A DNA stretch of 56,956 nucleotides from Pediococcus ethanolidurans (GTDB taxonomy: Bacteria; Bacillota; Bacilli; Lactobacillales; Lactobacillaceae): contig NZ_JQBY01000015.1 of the NCBI RefSeq assembly GCF_001437405.1, positions 1-56,956 of the forward strand, in the 5' to 3' direction. The translations under genes were made by a program, and so were the position numbers. Positions within the stretch are counted from its first letter, which is position 1; every line of letters starts with the position of its first letter. This document shows positions 1 through 7,930 of the stretch, one piece after another. The notes under the pieces were generated by a model. It was not told the origin of the DNA. It ran no database searches and was given only the letters and a program-made list of their open reading frames with translations.

Positions 1-33
1 TCTCCACCAATACGATTTGACAGAGACCCTTAA

Positions 34-1455
34 TTATTTAACTGTACCTGCAAAGCTTGGTGCAAAGTAACTACTGATAGTTTCAATATCAACATTTTGA
101 CCAGGTTGTGGAGCAGCTACATATTGGTTGTTACCAATGTAAATGGCATCATGATAAGTTGCACCCTTTGAGCCCCAGAATAAAATATCTCCAGGTTTGG
201 CAGCTGAAACAGATTTAGTTGTGACATAGCCTTCTTGAGCTACAGTGTTATGTGGTAATGAAATTCCTTCAGAATGCTCATAAACATAAGCAACTAAACC
301 AGAACAATCCATTCCACTCAAACTCTCGCCACCCCATACATATGGAATGTTAGCATTAGCCAGTTTAACTGCAAGACTCACTACTGAACCTGAAGTTAAT
401 GTAGAACTGGTTGTGGTTGAAGTTGTCTTACTTGTTGAAGCGCTACTTGCAGTTGTCTTAGAACTTGATGAAGCTACAGAAGCAACTGATTTAGGAGCAC
501 TTGACGACTGTGCAACCGAACTAGCCTGGGTAGATTTTGTTGAATAAGCTGGCGTAACAGTTGCTGCTGCACTTGATTTAGGTGTAGCACTAGATGCTGC
601 ACTTGAACTAACTGTAGAGGCAACCGACTTAACTGCACTAGAACTTGGTGCAACACTAGAAGCTTGTGATGCAGAACTTGAGCTCTCAGAAGCTATGCTA
701 GAAACAGCTGATGAAGATGCTTGACTGCTGCTTGTAGAGCTTGCACTTACTGTGCTACTTGCAGAAGTTGTTTCCGAGCTGCTTTCTGAAGAAGCTGCAC
801 TACTTACAGCAACACTTGAGCTCTCAGAAGACGTAGAACTTGCTACGGTACTATCTGAAGTAGTTGTTGAACTGCTTGAACTTGTTGAGGCAACTGCAGC
901 TGTATTAGAACTCGTTGATGCACTTGCGGAACTTGGCGTTGTCGTTGATGCAGCTGAACTTTGAGCAGCTGAACTAGCACCCTTATACTGAACAGTAGCA
1001 TCTGAACTGGTTTTGACAGAACTACTATCTGAAGCAGGAACTTTCAAAACTTGTCCAACCAAAATCAAATTGCCATTAAGGCCATTTGATTCCTTAAGAG
1101 CAGCAACTGAAGTTCCTTTTTCTTGAGCAATTAACCAGAGGCTATCACCGGATTTAACGGTAACTTTTATGTATTTTTGTGAGTCTGCCTTAGTTGCCTT
1201 GGTAGTACCAGGAATTTCAACTTTCTGACCAACAAAAATCAAATGTGATTTTTGATTAATTTTATTTAATGTTTCAATACTTTTAATTGAGACATTATAT
1301 TTTTGTGAAATCCCCCAAACTGTATCGTTTTTAACAACATTTACAGAATCAGCATTAACACTTTGTGTAGCCCCAGCAACAAACAAACCTGCTGCACCAG
1401 CAACACCTGCAAGTACAACCTTTGCTGTTTTAGAATTACTGTGTGATTTAATCAT
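34..1455 (-). CDS. Secreted LysM-NlpC/P60 peptidoglycan hydrolase
   Basis: Predicted cell-wall endopeptidase of 473 residues. A signal peptide covers about residues 1-35 with an Ala-x-Ala-like end (VNADS). Two LysM peptidoglycan-binding domains follow (about 37-83 and 97-141). A linker of roughly 210 residues, almost all Ser, Ala, Thr and Val, leads to a C-terminal NlpC/P60 domain (about 358-473) with catalytic Cys in MDCSGLV and His in YHDAIYIG. I place the start at ATG 1455, because AAGGAG lies 8 bases upstream, whereas the upstream in-frame GTG sits within the RBS region. NlpC/P60 enzymes cut stem peptides, often gamma-D-Glu-diamino acid bonds; a role in daughter-cell separation is inferred. 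The gene stands alone with its own promoter. Confidence 0.9.
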   Translation of the reverse strand: MIKSHSNSKTAKVVLAGVAGAAGLFVAGATQSVNADSVNVVKNDTVWGISQKYNVSIKSIETLNKINQKSHLIFVGQKVEIPGTTKATKADSQKYIKVTVKSGDSLWLIAQEKGTSVAALKESNGLNGNLILVGQVLKVPASDSSSVKTSSDATVQYKGASSAAQSSAASTTTPSSASASTSSNTAAVASTSSSSSTTTSDSTVASSTSSESSSVAVSSAASSESSSETTSASSTVSASSTSSSQASSSAVSSIASESSSSASQASSVAPSSSAVKSVASTVSSSAASSATPKSSAAATVTPAYSTKSTQASSVAQSSSAPKSVASVASSSSKTTASSASTSKTTSTTTSSTLTSGSVVSLAVKLANANIPYVWGGESLSGMDCSGLVAYVYEHSEGISLPHNTVAQEGYVTTKSVSAAKPGDILFWGSKGATYHDAIYIGNNQYVAAPQPGQNVDIETISSYFAPSFAGTVK

Positions 1456-1541
1456 ATACCCCACTCCTTGAATTCAATTTCTAAAGCTATAAATAATCAT
1501 TTTTAAACATTTGGTATGATCCTATTAAAATTACTAGGTGT

Positions 1542-1547
1542 ATTGTA
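1542..1547 (-). promoter_or_regulatory. Extended -10 promoter candidate for the NlpC/P60 gene
   Basis: On the minus strand TGCTACAAT forms an extended -10 (TG-N-TACAAT) about 87 bases upstream of the chosen ATG. No good -35 is visible; the region upstream is T-rich. Confidence 0.45.
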
Positions 1548-1804
1548 GCACGAATTTTTTGAAAAAAATAGCCTATTTATGCACATATTTTTTGAGTGTA
1601 TTTTAGAAAACACTGTGAAAGCTTGCTACTTAAGTTGTTAAGGAATTCGCTTTCCTTAAAAAAACCTTAAACTTTTTTCTGCTTAATTACTAAAGCGAAC
1701 GCCTGTTTTAGCTACTATTACAAACGTGTTACAGGAATAGTCATTTGTGAAAACGTTGTGTAACATAAGGACTAAAAGGTCTGTTCACTAGACACATTAC
1801 AGAT

Positions 1805-1824
1805 GTATAAATATTCATTTATAC
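1805..1824. repeat. Inverted repeat, 8-bp arms
   Basis: GTATAAAT and ATTTATAC are perfectly complementary arms around a 4-base loop. There is no U-tract, so it looks more like a protein-binding site than a terminator. It lies about 350 bases upstream of the NlpC/P60 start. Confidence 0.5.
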
Positions 1825-1877
1825 GACAATTAATGCAGTAAAAAGCATATAAATGATTTCGCTTTCTCTTCCTACTT

Positions 1878-1920
1878 TCAAAAAAAGAACCAAGCTTTTT
1901 TCGGCCTGGTTCTTTTTAAA
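1878..1920 (-). terminator. fruA operon terminator
   Basis: Downstream of fruA on the minus strand, AAAGAACCA and TGGTTCTTT form a stem around a GC-containing loop, followed by a T-run. This is a good Rho-independent terminator for fruRKA. Confidence 0.8.
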
Positions 1921-1927
1921 AATAAAT

Positions 1928-3859
1928 TTATTTTGTTGTCTGTACTTTCGTTGGTCGCCAAATTCCTAAGATAACACCAGCTATAATTGCACCCACAACA
2001 ACTGCTAAGAAATAAAACAATCCATTTGATGCTAGAGGTAGTACCCAGAGACCACCGTGTGGGGCAGGAACACTTACCCGCCATAATTGAGTTAAGCCAC
2101 CACCAATTGCAGAACCAATGACACTAGAAACAATTACATGCAGTGGATCAGCTGTTGCAAATGGAATTGCACCTTCAGTAATGAACGAAATTCCCAAAAC
2201 CCAATTAGAAATTCCTGCTTGTCGCTCTTGTTCAGTAAATTTCTTTGGCCAAACTGTGGTTGCAATCGCAGTTGCTAGTGGTGGAATCATCCCACCAACC
2301 ATTACAGCGGCCATCAATTTACCATCACCAGTTGAGGTATAAGCAGCAATCGCAAATGTATAGGCGGCTTTGTTGAATGGGCCTCCCATATCAAGTGCCA
2401 TCATACCGGCCAAAATGGTTCCTAGTAAAACAGCATTTCCAGTTCCCATACCGTTCAAGACATGTGTTACCCACGCATTCACAGCAGCAAAGATTGGATT
2501 AATGATGAAGAACATTGAAACACCAACAATTAATAAACTCAGAACTGGATAGATTAGCATCGGTTTCAAGCCTTCCAAACTTCTTGGAACACCTTTAAAC
2601 ACTTTTTTTAGCCAGTTAATCACAATTCCGGCTAAGAATCCAGCTAGTAAACCACCAATAAACCCAGAGACACTAGTTGTTTTCATAATATTAGCAGCCG
2701 CCGTATTGGCCATGAAGCCACCAACAACACCAGGCATTAGAGCAGGCAAATCACCAATCGACTCCGCAATGTAACCTGCTAAAATTGGAACCAAAAAGGC
2801 GAATGCCCAATTACCTAAATGATTAAAGAACAAGAAATACATGCTTTGCGAACCCACATAACGCTCCAGAATAAACGAGAACGCCATAATAATTCCGCCA
2901 CCCACAACGAATGGCAACATGTGGGAAACACCATTCATTAAATCTTTATAGATTTCGTTCCAAAGACCACCTTTTTGGCCGTCTTCGGAATCAGTCACCT
3001 GGTCGCCTTCAGCGGCGTGATAAACTGGTGCATCCCCAGCTTCAATTTGGTCCAATAGTTCATCAGATTTGTTAATGCCATCAATTACTGGTCTATTCAA
3101 AAGCTTTTTACCATTGAAACGAGCCATTTCTACTTTTTTATCCGCTGTAATGACTACCCCATCGGCACGGGCAATATCCTCAGCAGTTAGTCGATGTTTA
3201 ACTCCTTCTGAACCATTAGTCTCAACTTTAATCTCAATATTCTTTTCCTTGGCAGACTTTTGTAAAGCTGCCTCTGCCATATAAGTATGGGCAATCCCAT
3301 TAGGACAAGCGGAAACTGCCACGATGTATGGTCGTTTGCTATTTCTCTGTACAGTTTCGTTAGTCGTATTTTCTTGAGCATCTGCTTTATCCTGAGCCTC
3401 TTTTGCAGATTGTGCATCGGCAAATAATTGTTGAACCTCATCTGGTGTTTGTGCCTGTTTTAGTTTTGCGACTAAGTCTGGATTAATCAACAAACTTGAT
3501 AGTGAGGCCAATGCTTGTAGATGAGTATTATTAGCACCCTCTGGAGCGGCAATCATAAAGAATAACTGAACTGGCTGACCATCCAAAGCATCAAAGTCAA
3601 CACCAGTTTCACTCTTAGCAAAAAGAACCGTTGCTCGTTTAACAGCCTTATCTTTGGCATGTGGCATTGCAATGCCGTCGCCAATTCCGGTCGTAGATTC
3701 TTGCTCACGTTTAACGATGTCTGCTTTGTACAGTTTTTCATCGTCAATCACACCCTGTTCAAAATACTTATGAACCATTTCATCGATAACTTCATCTTTT
3801 GATTTAGCTTTCAGATTCATAATCATGACATCTTTGAGTAAAAGTTCACGAATATCCAT
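1928..3859 (-). CDS. fruA: PTS fructose transporter, fused EIIABC
   Basis: A 643-residue fructose permease that imports and phosphorylates fructose to fructose-1-phosphate. Domain order is IIA (about 1-150, phospho-His in GIAMPHAK), IIB (about 170-270, phospho-Cys in the motif ACPNGIAHTYMAEAAL) and a membrane IIC domain (about 300-640) with multiple hydrophobic segments. The fused A-B-C order and length are usual for lactobacilli. It is the last gene of fruR-fruK-fruA, 14 bases after fruK, and is followed by a terminator. EI and HPr must come from elsewhere in the genome. Confidence 0.95.
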   Translation of the reverse strand: MDIRELLLKDVMIMNLKAKSKDEVIDEMVHKYFEQGVIDDEKLYKADIVKREQESTTGIGDGIAMPHAKDKAVKRATVLFAKSETGVDFDALDGQPVQLFFMIAAPEGANNTHLQALASLSSLLINPDLVAKLKQAQTPDEVQQLFADAQSAKEAQDKADAQENTTNETVQRNSKRPYIVAVSACPNGIAHTYMAEAALQKSAKEKNIEIKVETNGSEGVKHRLTAEDIARADGVVITADKKVEMARFNGKKLLNRPVIDGINKSDELLDQIEAGDAPVYHAAEGDQVTDSEDGQKGGLWNEIYKDLMNGVSHMLPFVVGGGIIMAFSFILERYVGSQSMYFLFFNHLGNWAFAFLVPILAGYIAESIGDLPALMPGVVGGFMANTAAANIMKTTSVSGFIGGLLAGFLAGIVINWLKKVFKGVPRSLEGLKPMLIYPVLSLLIVGVSMFFIINPIFAAVNAWVTHVLNGMGTGNAVLLGTILAGMMALDMGGPFNKAAYTFAIAAYTSTGDGKLMAAVMVGGMIPPLATAIATTVWPKKFTEQERQAGISNWVLGISFITEGAIPFATADPLHVIVSSVIGSAIGGGLTQLWRVSVPAPHGGLWVLPLASNGLFYFLAVVVGAIIAGVILGIWRPTKVQTTK

Positions 3860-3873
3860 GTATCTTTCGCCTC

Positions 3874-4785
3874 CTAAAATTCTTCTATGTTAATTTGTGG
3901 TAATAGTTCATCAATTTTAGCTCTTGTAGCAATATCTGCTGAAAATGCAGTTGCACTACCACAAGCTAATCCGTAACGAAAGCTCTCTACCGGATCATGT
4001 GTGGCATCAAACGTGCCCGTAAATCCTGCCAACATTGAATCACCGGCCCCAACTGAATTTTGAACCGTTCCTTTAGGGGCTGCACTCCGATAACAATGAT
4101 CTTTGGTCACTAACATACCACCATCCCCGGCCATCGAAATCATCACATTTTGAGCACCCATTTCGATTAGCTTGAGACCATAGTGCTTAATTTCATCCAA
4201 ATTGGCAAGTTTAACGCCAAATAAATCTGCCAATTCATGATTATTGGGTTTAACAACCACCGGATGAGTTGGTAAAGTCCTTTTTAGCGCCTCACCCGCT
4301 GTATCAACGGCATATTCAGCATGTTGTGCCTTAACTTTTTGAATCAAATCGAAATAAAAAGTTTCGGGCAAACTGCTTGGTACACTACCAGAAAAAATGA
4401 CCACATCATTTTTATTTAAATTATCAAACTGCGCAATAAAGGTTTGTTTTTCCGTTTCTGTAATTTCAGGACCAGCAGCATTTAGCTCTGTTTCTTGATC
4501 TGCCTTTAACTTGACATTAATACGTGTATCGTCTGCAATTTTGGTAAAATTAGCATTTAAATGTAACTGCTGAAGTTGCGCGTTTACAAATTTGCCGGTA
4601 AAACCGCCCAAAAATCCCCAGGCTTGGTTAGCATAGCCAAGTTCTCGTAAAATCCGTGACACGTTAATCCCCTTACCACCTGGAAACTTGTAGCTTTTTT
4701 CTAAGCGATTGACTTCGCCCAAATTTAATTTAGGTAATTGAATCACATAGTCAATTGAAGGATTCAACGTTACTGTATAAATCAT
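3874..4785 (-). CDS. fruK: 1-phosphofructokinase
   Basis: A PfkB/ribokinase-family kinase of 303 residues that converts fructose-1-phosphate to fructose-1,6-bisphosphate in the cytosol. The N-terminus MIYTVTLNPSIDYV, the glycine-rich FPGGKGINVSR motif and the C-terminal catalytic GAGDSMLAGF motif (anion hole and Asp base) mark the 1-PFK/tagatose-6-P kinase branch. It overlaps the fruR stop by 4 bases (ATGA) and precedes fruA, so substrate delivery by FruA makes 1-PFK far more likely than tagatose-6-phosphate kinase. Confidence 0.94.
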   Translation of the reverse strand: MIYTVTLNPSIDYVIQLPKLNLGEVNRLEKSYKFPGGKGINVSRILRELGYANQAWGFLGGFTGKFVNAQLQQLHLNANFTKIADDTRINVKLKADQETELNAAGPEITETEKQTFIAQFDNLNKNDVVIFSGSVPSSLPETFYFDLIQKVKAQHAEYAVDTAGEALKRTLPTHPVVVKPNNHELADLFGVKLANLDEIKHYGLKLIEMGAQNVMISMAGDGGMLVTKDHCYRSAAPKGTVQNSVGAGDSMLAGFTGTFDATHDPVESFRYGLACGSATAFSADIATRAKIDELLPQINIEEF

Positions 4786-5543
4786 CTTTTTGCCTCCATT
4801 ACTTTTTTTGCTTGTTCAAATTGTTGTAAAGTTTCATGATTGTGCTCATCAGTAAGTAAGACGCCCGCATTTAAAGCTGCAATTTTCGCAAACGAAACCT
4901 CATTTAATTTACTGGTATCTGCCAGAAAATAGCTTAGCTCGCTCTGCTTTAGAACGGCCCGTTTTACTGCCGCTTCATTGGGATCTGGAGTTGTAAAGCC
5001 AAATTTGCGGTGAACACCATTAACACCAATAAACGCACGATTAAAACGGAAATTATTAATGGTTTCAACGACATCGGCCCCAATAATCGCCTTGGTCGTA
5101 TTTTTTAGCTCACCACCAACTAAATACGTTTTAATATTAATGTCCGCAAGTTTTGAAGCCAACTGAACACCGTTAGTCACCACTAAAATCGAATCCAAAC
5201 CCGTCATAAACGGAATCATGGCTTCAGTTGAGGTACCGGCATCCAAATAGATAATTTCATCAGCCTTAATTTGTTGTACTGCTAACTGCGCAATTTTTTG
5301 TTTGCCTTGAACGTTTTTGGAAGATTTTTCCAAAACACCTGGCTCGCTTTGCAAGGTCGTTATTTGTTTTGCACCGCCATGCACACGAACCAACTTGCCA
5401 TGATCTTCTAATTCTTGCAAATCACGCCGTACCGTTGAAATTGAGCAGTTCAAAGTCTCAACTAAATCCTGTAATTTAACAATGCCATTTTCATTTAGTT
5501 GTCGAATAATTTTTTGTTGCCTTTCTTCTGTAAGCACTTTCAT
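4782..5543 (-). CDS. fruR: DeoR-family fructose operon regulator
   Basis: A 253-residue DeoR-family repressor. The N-terminal winged HTH (about 1-55) contains the DeoR signature around CSISTVRRDLQELE. The C-terminal DeoRC sugar-phosphate sensor domain (about 75-235) includes YLDAGTSTEAM and VTNGV. DeoR regulators in this position usually respond to fructose-1-phosphate; that is family knowledge, not visible here. It is first in the operon and probably autoregulates it through the repeats overlapping its promoter. Confidence 0.92.
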   Translation of the reverse strand: MKVLTEERQQKIIRQLNENGIVKLQDLVETLNCSISTVRRDLQELEDHGKLVRVHGGAKQITTLQSEPGVLEKSSKNVQGKQKIAQLAVQQIKADEIIYLDAGTSTEAMIPFMTGLDSILVVTNGVQLASKLADINIKTYLVGGELKNTTKAIIGADVVETINNFRFNRAFIGVNGVHRKFGFTTPDPNEAAVKRAVLKQSELSYFLADTSKLNEVSFAKIAALNAGVLLTDEHNHETLQQFEQAKKVMEAKR

Positions 5544-5559
5544 TTCACCTGCCTATAGT

Positions 5560-5588
5560 AATATAGCACCATTTTCGTTCAAAATCAA
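5560..5588 (-). promoter_or_regulatory. fruRKA promoter
   Basis: On the minus strand there is a -35 TTGATT (5583-5588), a 17-base spacer and a -10 TATATT (5560-5565), preceded by TGC as an extended -10. Spacing and matches are good, and it sits directly upstream of fruR. Confidence 0.75.
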
Positions 5589-5614
5589 TCAAAAAAGGTC
5601 ATTTTTCGGTCAAA
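5569..5614 (-). promoter_or_regulatory. Putative FruR operator: two direct repeats
   Basis: Minus-strand TTTGAACGAAAATGG (5569-5583), inside the promoter spacer, and TTTGACCGAAAAATGACC (5597-5614), just upstream of the -35, share TTTGAnCGAAAA. Direct repeats of this kind at a DeoR-controlled promoter suggest the FruR operator. Binding is inferred. Confidence 0.6.
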
Positions 5615-5668
5615 TTATTAATTTATTCAGATAATTAGCGATTTAATTGACTGTTTTATGATTTAACT

Positions 5669-6724
5669 TTAATTATCAATTTCAGAATGGATACTCTGTT
5701 TTATATTTTTTGGTCGTTGTTTACGAATATTCACACCCAAGACATCAATAAAGAAGGCCACAATTGGAATTCCAACAATCAATCCCCATGTACCTAATAG
5801 TTCGTCACTAACGATTAAAGTAATAAAAGTAACAAAAATTGGTAAAGCTGTTGCGTTGGCCATCAAACGCGGATGCAAAAAATACGATTCAAAAGCGTGA
5901 ACAAGGACAACTAAAATCAAAACTTCCAATACGGTTATCAAACCATTTACTGAAAAACCAATCACTGCTAATGGAATCAAGGAAATTAGCACCCCGGCAA
6001 CCGGAATTAAGCCCAATACAAAAACAATTAAAGCCAACACAAGTAAACTTGGCATCCCAATAATCCACAAGCCGATGGTCATTAAAATTGTATTGATAGA
6101 ACAAATAATTAATTGCGTTTCAATAACTGTTCCAAGAATCGAAATAAATTTAGAAGCTAACGTATATACGTTGATAAACAACCGATTATAGCGGCTGTGC
6201 AAAAATGCGTGGCCAAAATTTCGTAAATGTGTATAGGTTAAATTAAAAATAAAGCTCAAAAAGATCGCCATTAAAACATGTTCTACTCCTCGTCCCACAT
6301 GACCTAATTTAACTAAACCGGTAACTGCTAAATCAGAGCTATGTTTCAAAATTGAAGAATTGTGAATTGCTTTTTGTGCCCATGTGTATGCTTGTTTATC
6401 AAACACAGGATGTTTATCAATTGTTGCTTCAATTAATTTTGGTAACCCGCTAAACTGATCGACTAATAAAGGCGCGGCCACCACTACAATCATCACAAAC
6501 AAACCAATTGTTAAGACATACAAAATGACCGTTGCAAAAGGCTGATTTAAAGGTAAAATTTTTCGCAAATTTCTGGTCCCGACATGACCCAAAAAAGAAA
6601 AAATAACCACAAATAAGATTAAAGATAAAAAAGGTTTTAGTAAGAATAAAACTAAAATAATCACTAGCAGCGTTGTATAAAGTTCAACGTCATCACGTTT
6701 CATAAAATTGATAATATGATCCAA
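5669..6724 (-). CDS. AI-2E family transporter-like membrane protein (copy 1)
   Basis: About 351 residues with roughly seven to eight hydrophobic segments: a hydrophobic pair at the N-terminus, a soluble region near 90-150, then a tight C-terminal membrane block with GLIPVAGVLISLIPLAVIG. This is the AI-2E transporter (UPF0118/TqsA) fold. Members include exporters and Na+/H+ antiporters, so the substrate is unknown. I chose the TTG at 6724, because GGAGG lies 8 bases upstream; an ATG at 6703 is the alternative. A second paralogue lies at 38528-39673. Confidence 0.8.
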   Translation of the reverse strand: MDHIINFMKRDDVELYTTLLVIILVLFLLKPFLSLILFVVIFSFLGHVGTRNLRKILPLNQPFATVILYVLTIGLFVMIVVVAAPLLVDQFSGLPKLIEATIDKHPVFDKQAYTWAQKAIHNSSILKHSSDLAVTGLVKLGHVGRGVEHVLMAIFLSFIFNLTYTHLRNFGHAFLHSRYNRLFINVYTLASKFISILGTVIETQLIICSINTILMTIGLWIIGMPSLLVLALIVFVLGLIPVAGVLISLIPLAVIGFSVNGLITVLEVLILVVLVHAFESYFLHPRLMANATALPIFVTFITLIVSDELLGTWGLIVGIPIVAFFIDVLGVNIRKQRPKNIKQSIHSEIDN

Positions 6725-6797
6725 AAAGCATCCCTCCAGCAAGTGTTTAATATTAACATAGCATTAAATTAACCATAATAAAACCGTTCTAATAACA

Positions 6798-6856
6798 AAC
6801 AAGCATTCCTTAATACATTCATCAGTTTTGATGAACACCATTAAGAAATGCTTGTT
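6798..6856 (-). terminator. Long hairpin downstream of prs
   Basis: AACAAGCATT...AATGCTTGTT forms a long stem (about 16 pairs with one mismatch), with an inner TTCATCA/TGATGAA helix. On the minus strand it is followed only by a short T-rich stretch (TGTTATT), so it may act as a terminator or a 3'-end stabiliser. Confidence 0.65.
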
Positions 6857-6875
6857 AAACAGGTTATTAAATTTA

Positions 6876-7856
6876 TTAATCTTTAATTGAGCTTCTAAAA
6901 AGGGGTTCCAATGGTTCATTATTATGAATCATCTTAATTGCATTCCCTACCAGTGGTCCAACTGACATTTGAACCAGTTTATCGAACTGTTTTTCTTCAT
7001 CAATTCGAATCGTATCGGTGACAACTACCTTCTCTAATTGAGAGTTTTGAAGAATTTCTGGTGCATTCTTGGAGAAAATAGCATGGGTGGCACACCCATA
7101 TACCTGAGTGGCACCCGCATTTTTTAGTGCTGTTGCTGAAATGGTAATTCGGGTTCCAGTGTCGATCATGTCATCCACAACAATACAAGTCTTTCCCTTT
7201 ACCTCACCAATGATTTCTGTTGGAATCTCATCAAGTGATTCACTAGATTCCACGTTACGATTATCAATAATTGCAATTGGAGTTCCCAACAATTCTGCCA
7301 TTGTTCGTGCTCGTGAAACACCCGCATGGTCTGGCGAAACCACCACTAAATTATCTGTAATCTTATGATCGGTAAAATAACTTGCTAATAACGGTGCAGC
7401 TACCAAATGATCAACTGGAACATCAAAGAATCCTTGAATTTGAGCAGCATGTAAATCAATTGTAACCACACGCGTAATTTTATCCATTTCTAACAGATCC
7501 GCAATTAGTTTTGCGGTGATCGGCTCACGTGAACGAGCCTTCCTATCCTGACGAGAATAACCATAGTAAGGAATTACCACGTTAATTTGACTGGCACTAG
7601 CACGGCGAAGCGCATCAACCATAATCATCAGCTCCAGTAACATATCGTTTACCGGATCAGAAATTGATTGAATGACATAGACTTCATCACCACGAATACT
7701 CTCATCAATATTAACCTGAATTTCACCATCACTAAAATGTTTGACGGTTGCTTTACCTAGTTTAACCCCAGCTTCACGAGCAATTTTCTCAGCCAATGGT
7801 TGGTTTGAATTCAGCGCAAAAAGTTTCATACGTTGCTTAGCACTATTTGATGTCAT
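6876..7856 (-). CDS. prs: Ribose-phosphate pyrophosphokinase (PRPP synthetase)
   Basis: Makes PRPP from ribose-5-phosphate and ATP for purine, pyrimidine, His and NAD synthesis. The protein has about 326 residues. Visible marks are [20 protein letters not shown], the catalytic loop [20 protein letters not shown], and the PRPP-binding motif [12 protein letters not shown]. Start at ATG 7856 is chosen because GGAGG precedes it by 5 bases and overlaps the upstream in-frame ATG. It has its own promoter and is separated from recD2 by 74 bases. Confidence 0.96.
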   Translation of the reverse strand: MTSNSAKQRMKLFALNSNQPLAEKIAREAGVKLGKATVKHFSDGEIQVNIDESIRGDEVYVIQSISDPVNDMLLELMIMVDALRRASASQINVVIPYYGYSRQDRKARSREPITAKLIADLLEMDKITRVVTIDLHAAQIQGFFDVPVDHLVAAPLLASYFTDHKITDNLVVVSPDHAGVSRARTMAELLGTPIAIIDNRNVESSESLDEIPTEIIGEVKGKTCIVVDDMIDTGTRITISATALKNAGATQVYGCATHAIFSKNAPEILQNSQLEKVVVTDTIRIDEEKQFDKLVQMSVGPLVGNAIKMIHNNEPLEPLFRSSIKD

Positions 7857-7896
7857 GACATCCTCCATTAAAAACTCTCAAATTTATCTCGATACT

Positions 7897-7925
7897 ATTA
7901 TCGCAGTCCTACCCAAAAAGCGCAA
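7897..7925 (-). promoter_or_regulatory. prs promoter candidate
   Basis: Minus-strand TTGCGC (7920-7925), a 17-base spacer and GATAAT (7897-7902) with an upstream TGC. The -35 is weak and the -10 good. Confidence 0.55.
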
Positions 7926-7930
7926 TACCC

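Larger units (their letters stand above)
1456..1927. other. 472-base intergenic region with inverted repeats
   Basis: No credible gene is seen here. The region holds the NlpC promoter and the fruA terminator. It also has a TGTTACA / TGTAACA inverted pair (about 1727-1733 and 1759-1765) and a 20-base inverted repeat GTATAAAT-ATTC-ATTTATAC. Both are operator-like, but I cannot name a regulator. Confidence 0.5.

Noticed and set aside
347-964. Open frames opposite the Ser/Ala-rich linker of the NlpC/P60 gene
   Set aside because: They arise from the repetitive codons of the linker; there is no RBS or family match.
1748-1761. TGAAAACGTTGTGT resembles a cre site
   Set aside because: The last two conserved positions are wrong and it is far from the nearest promoter, so I do not call it.
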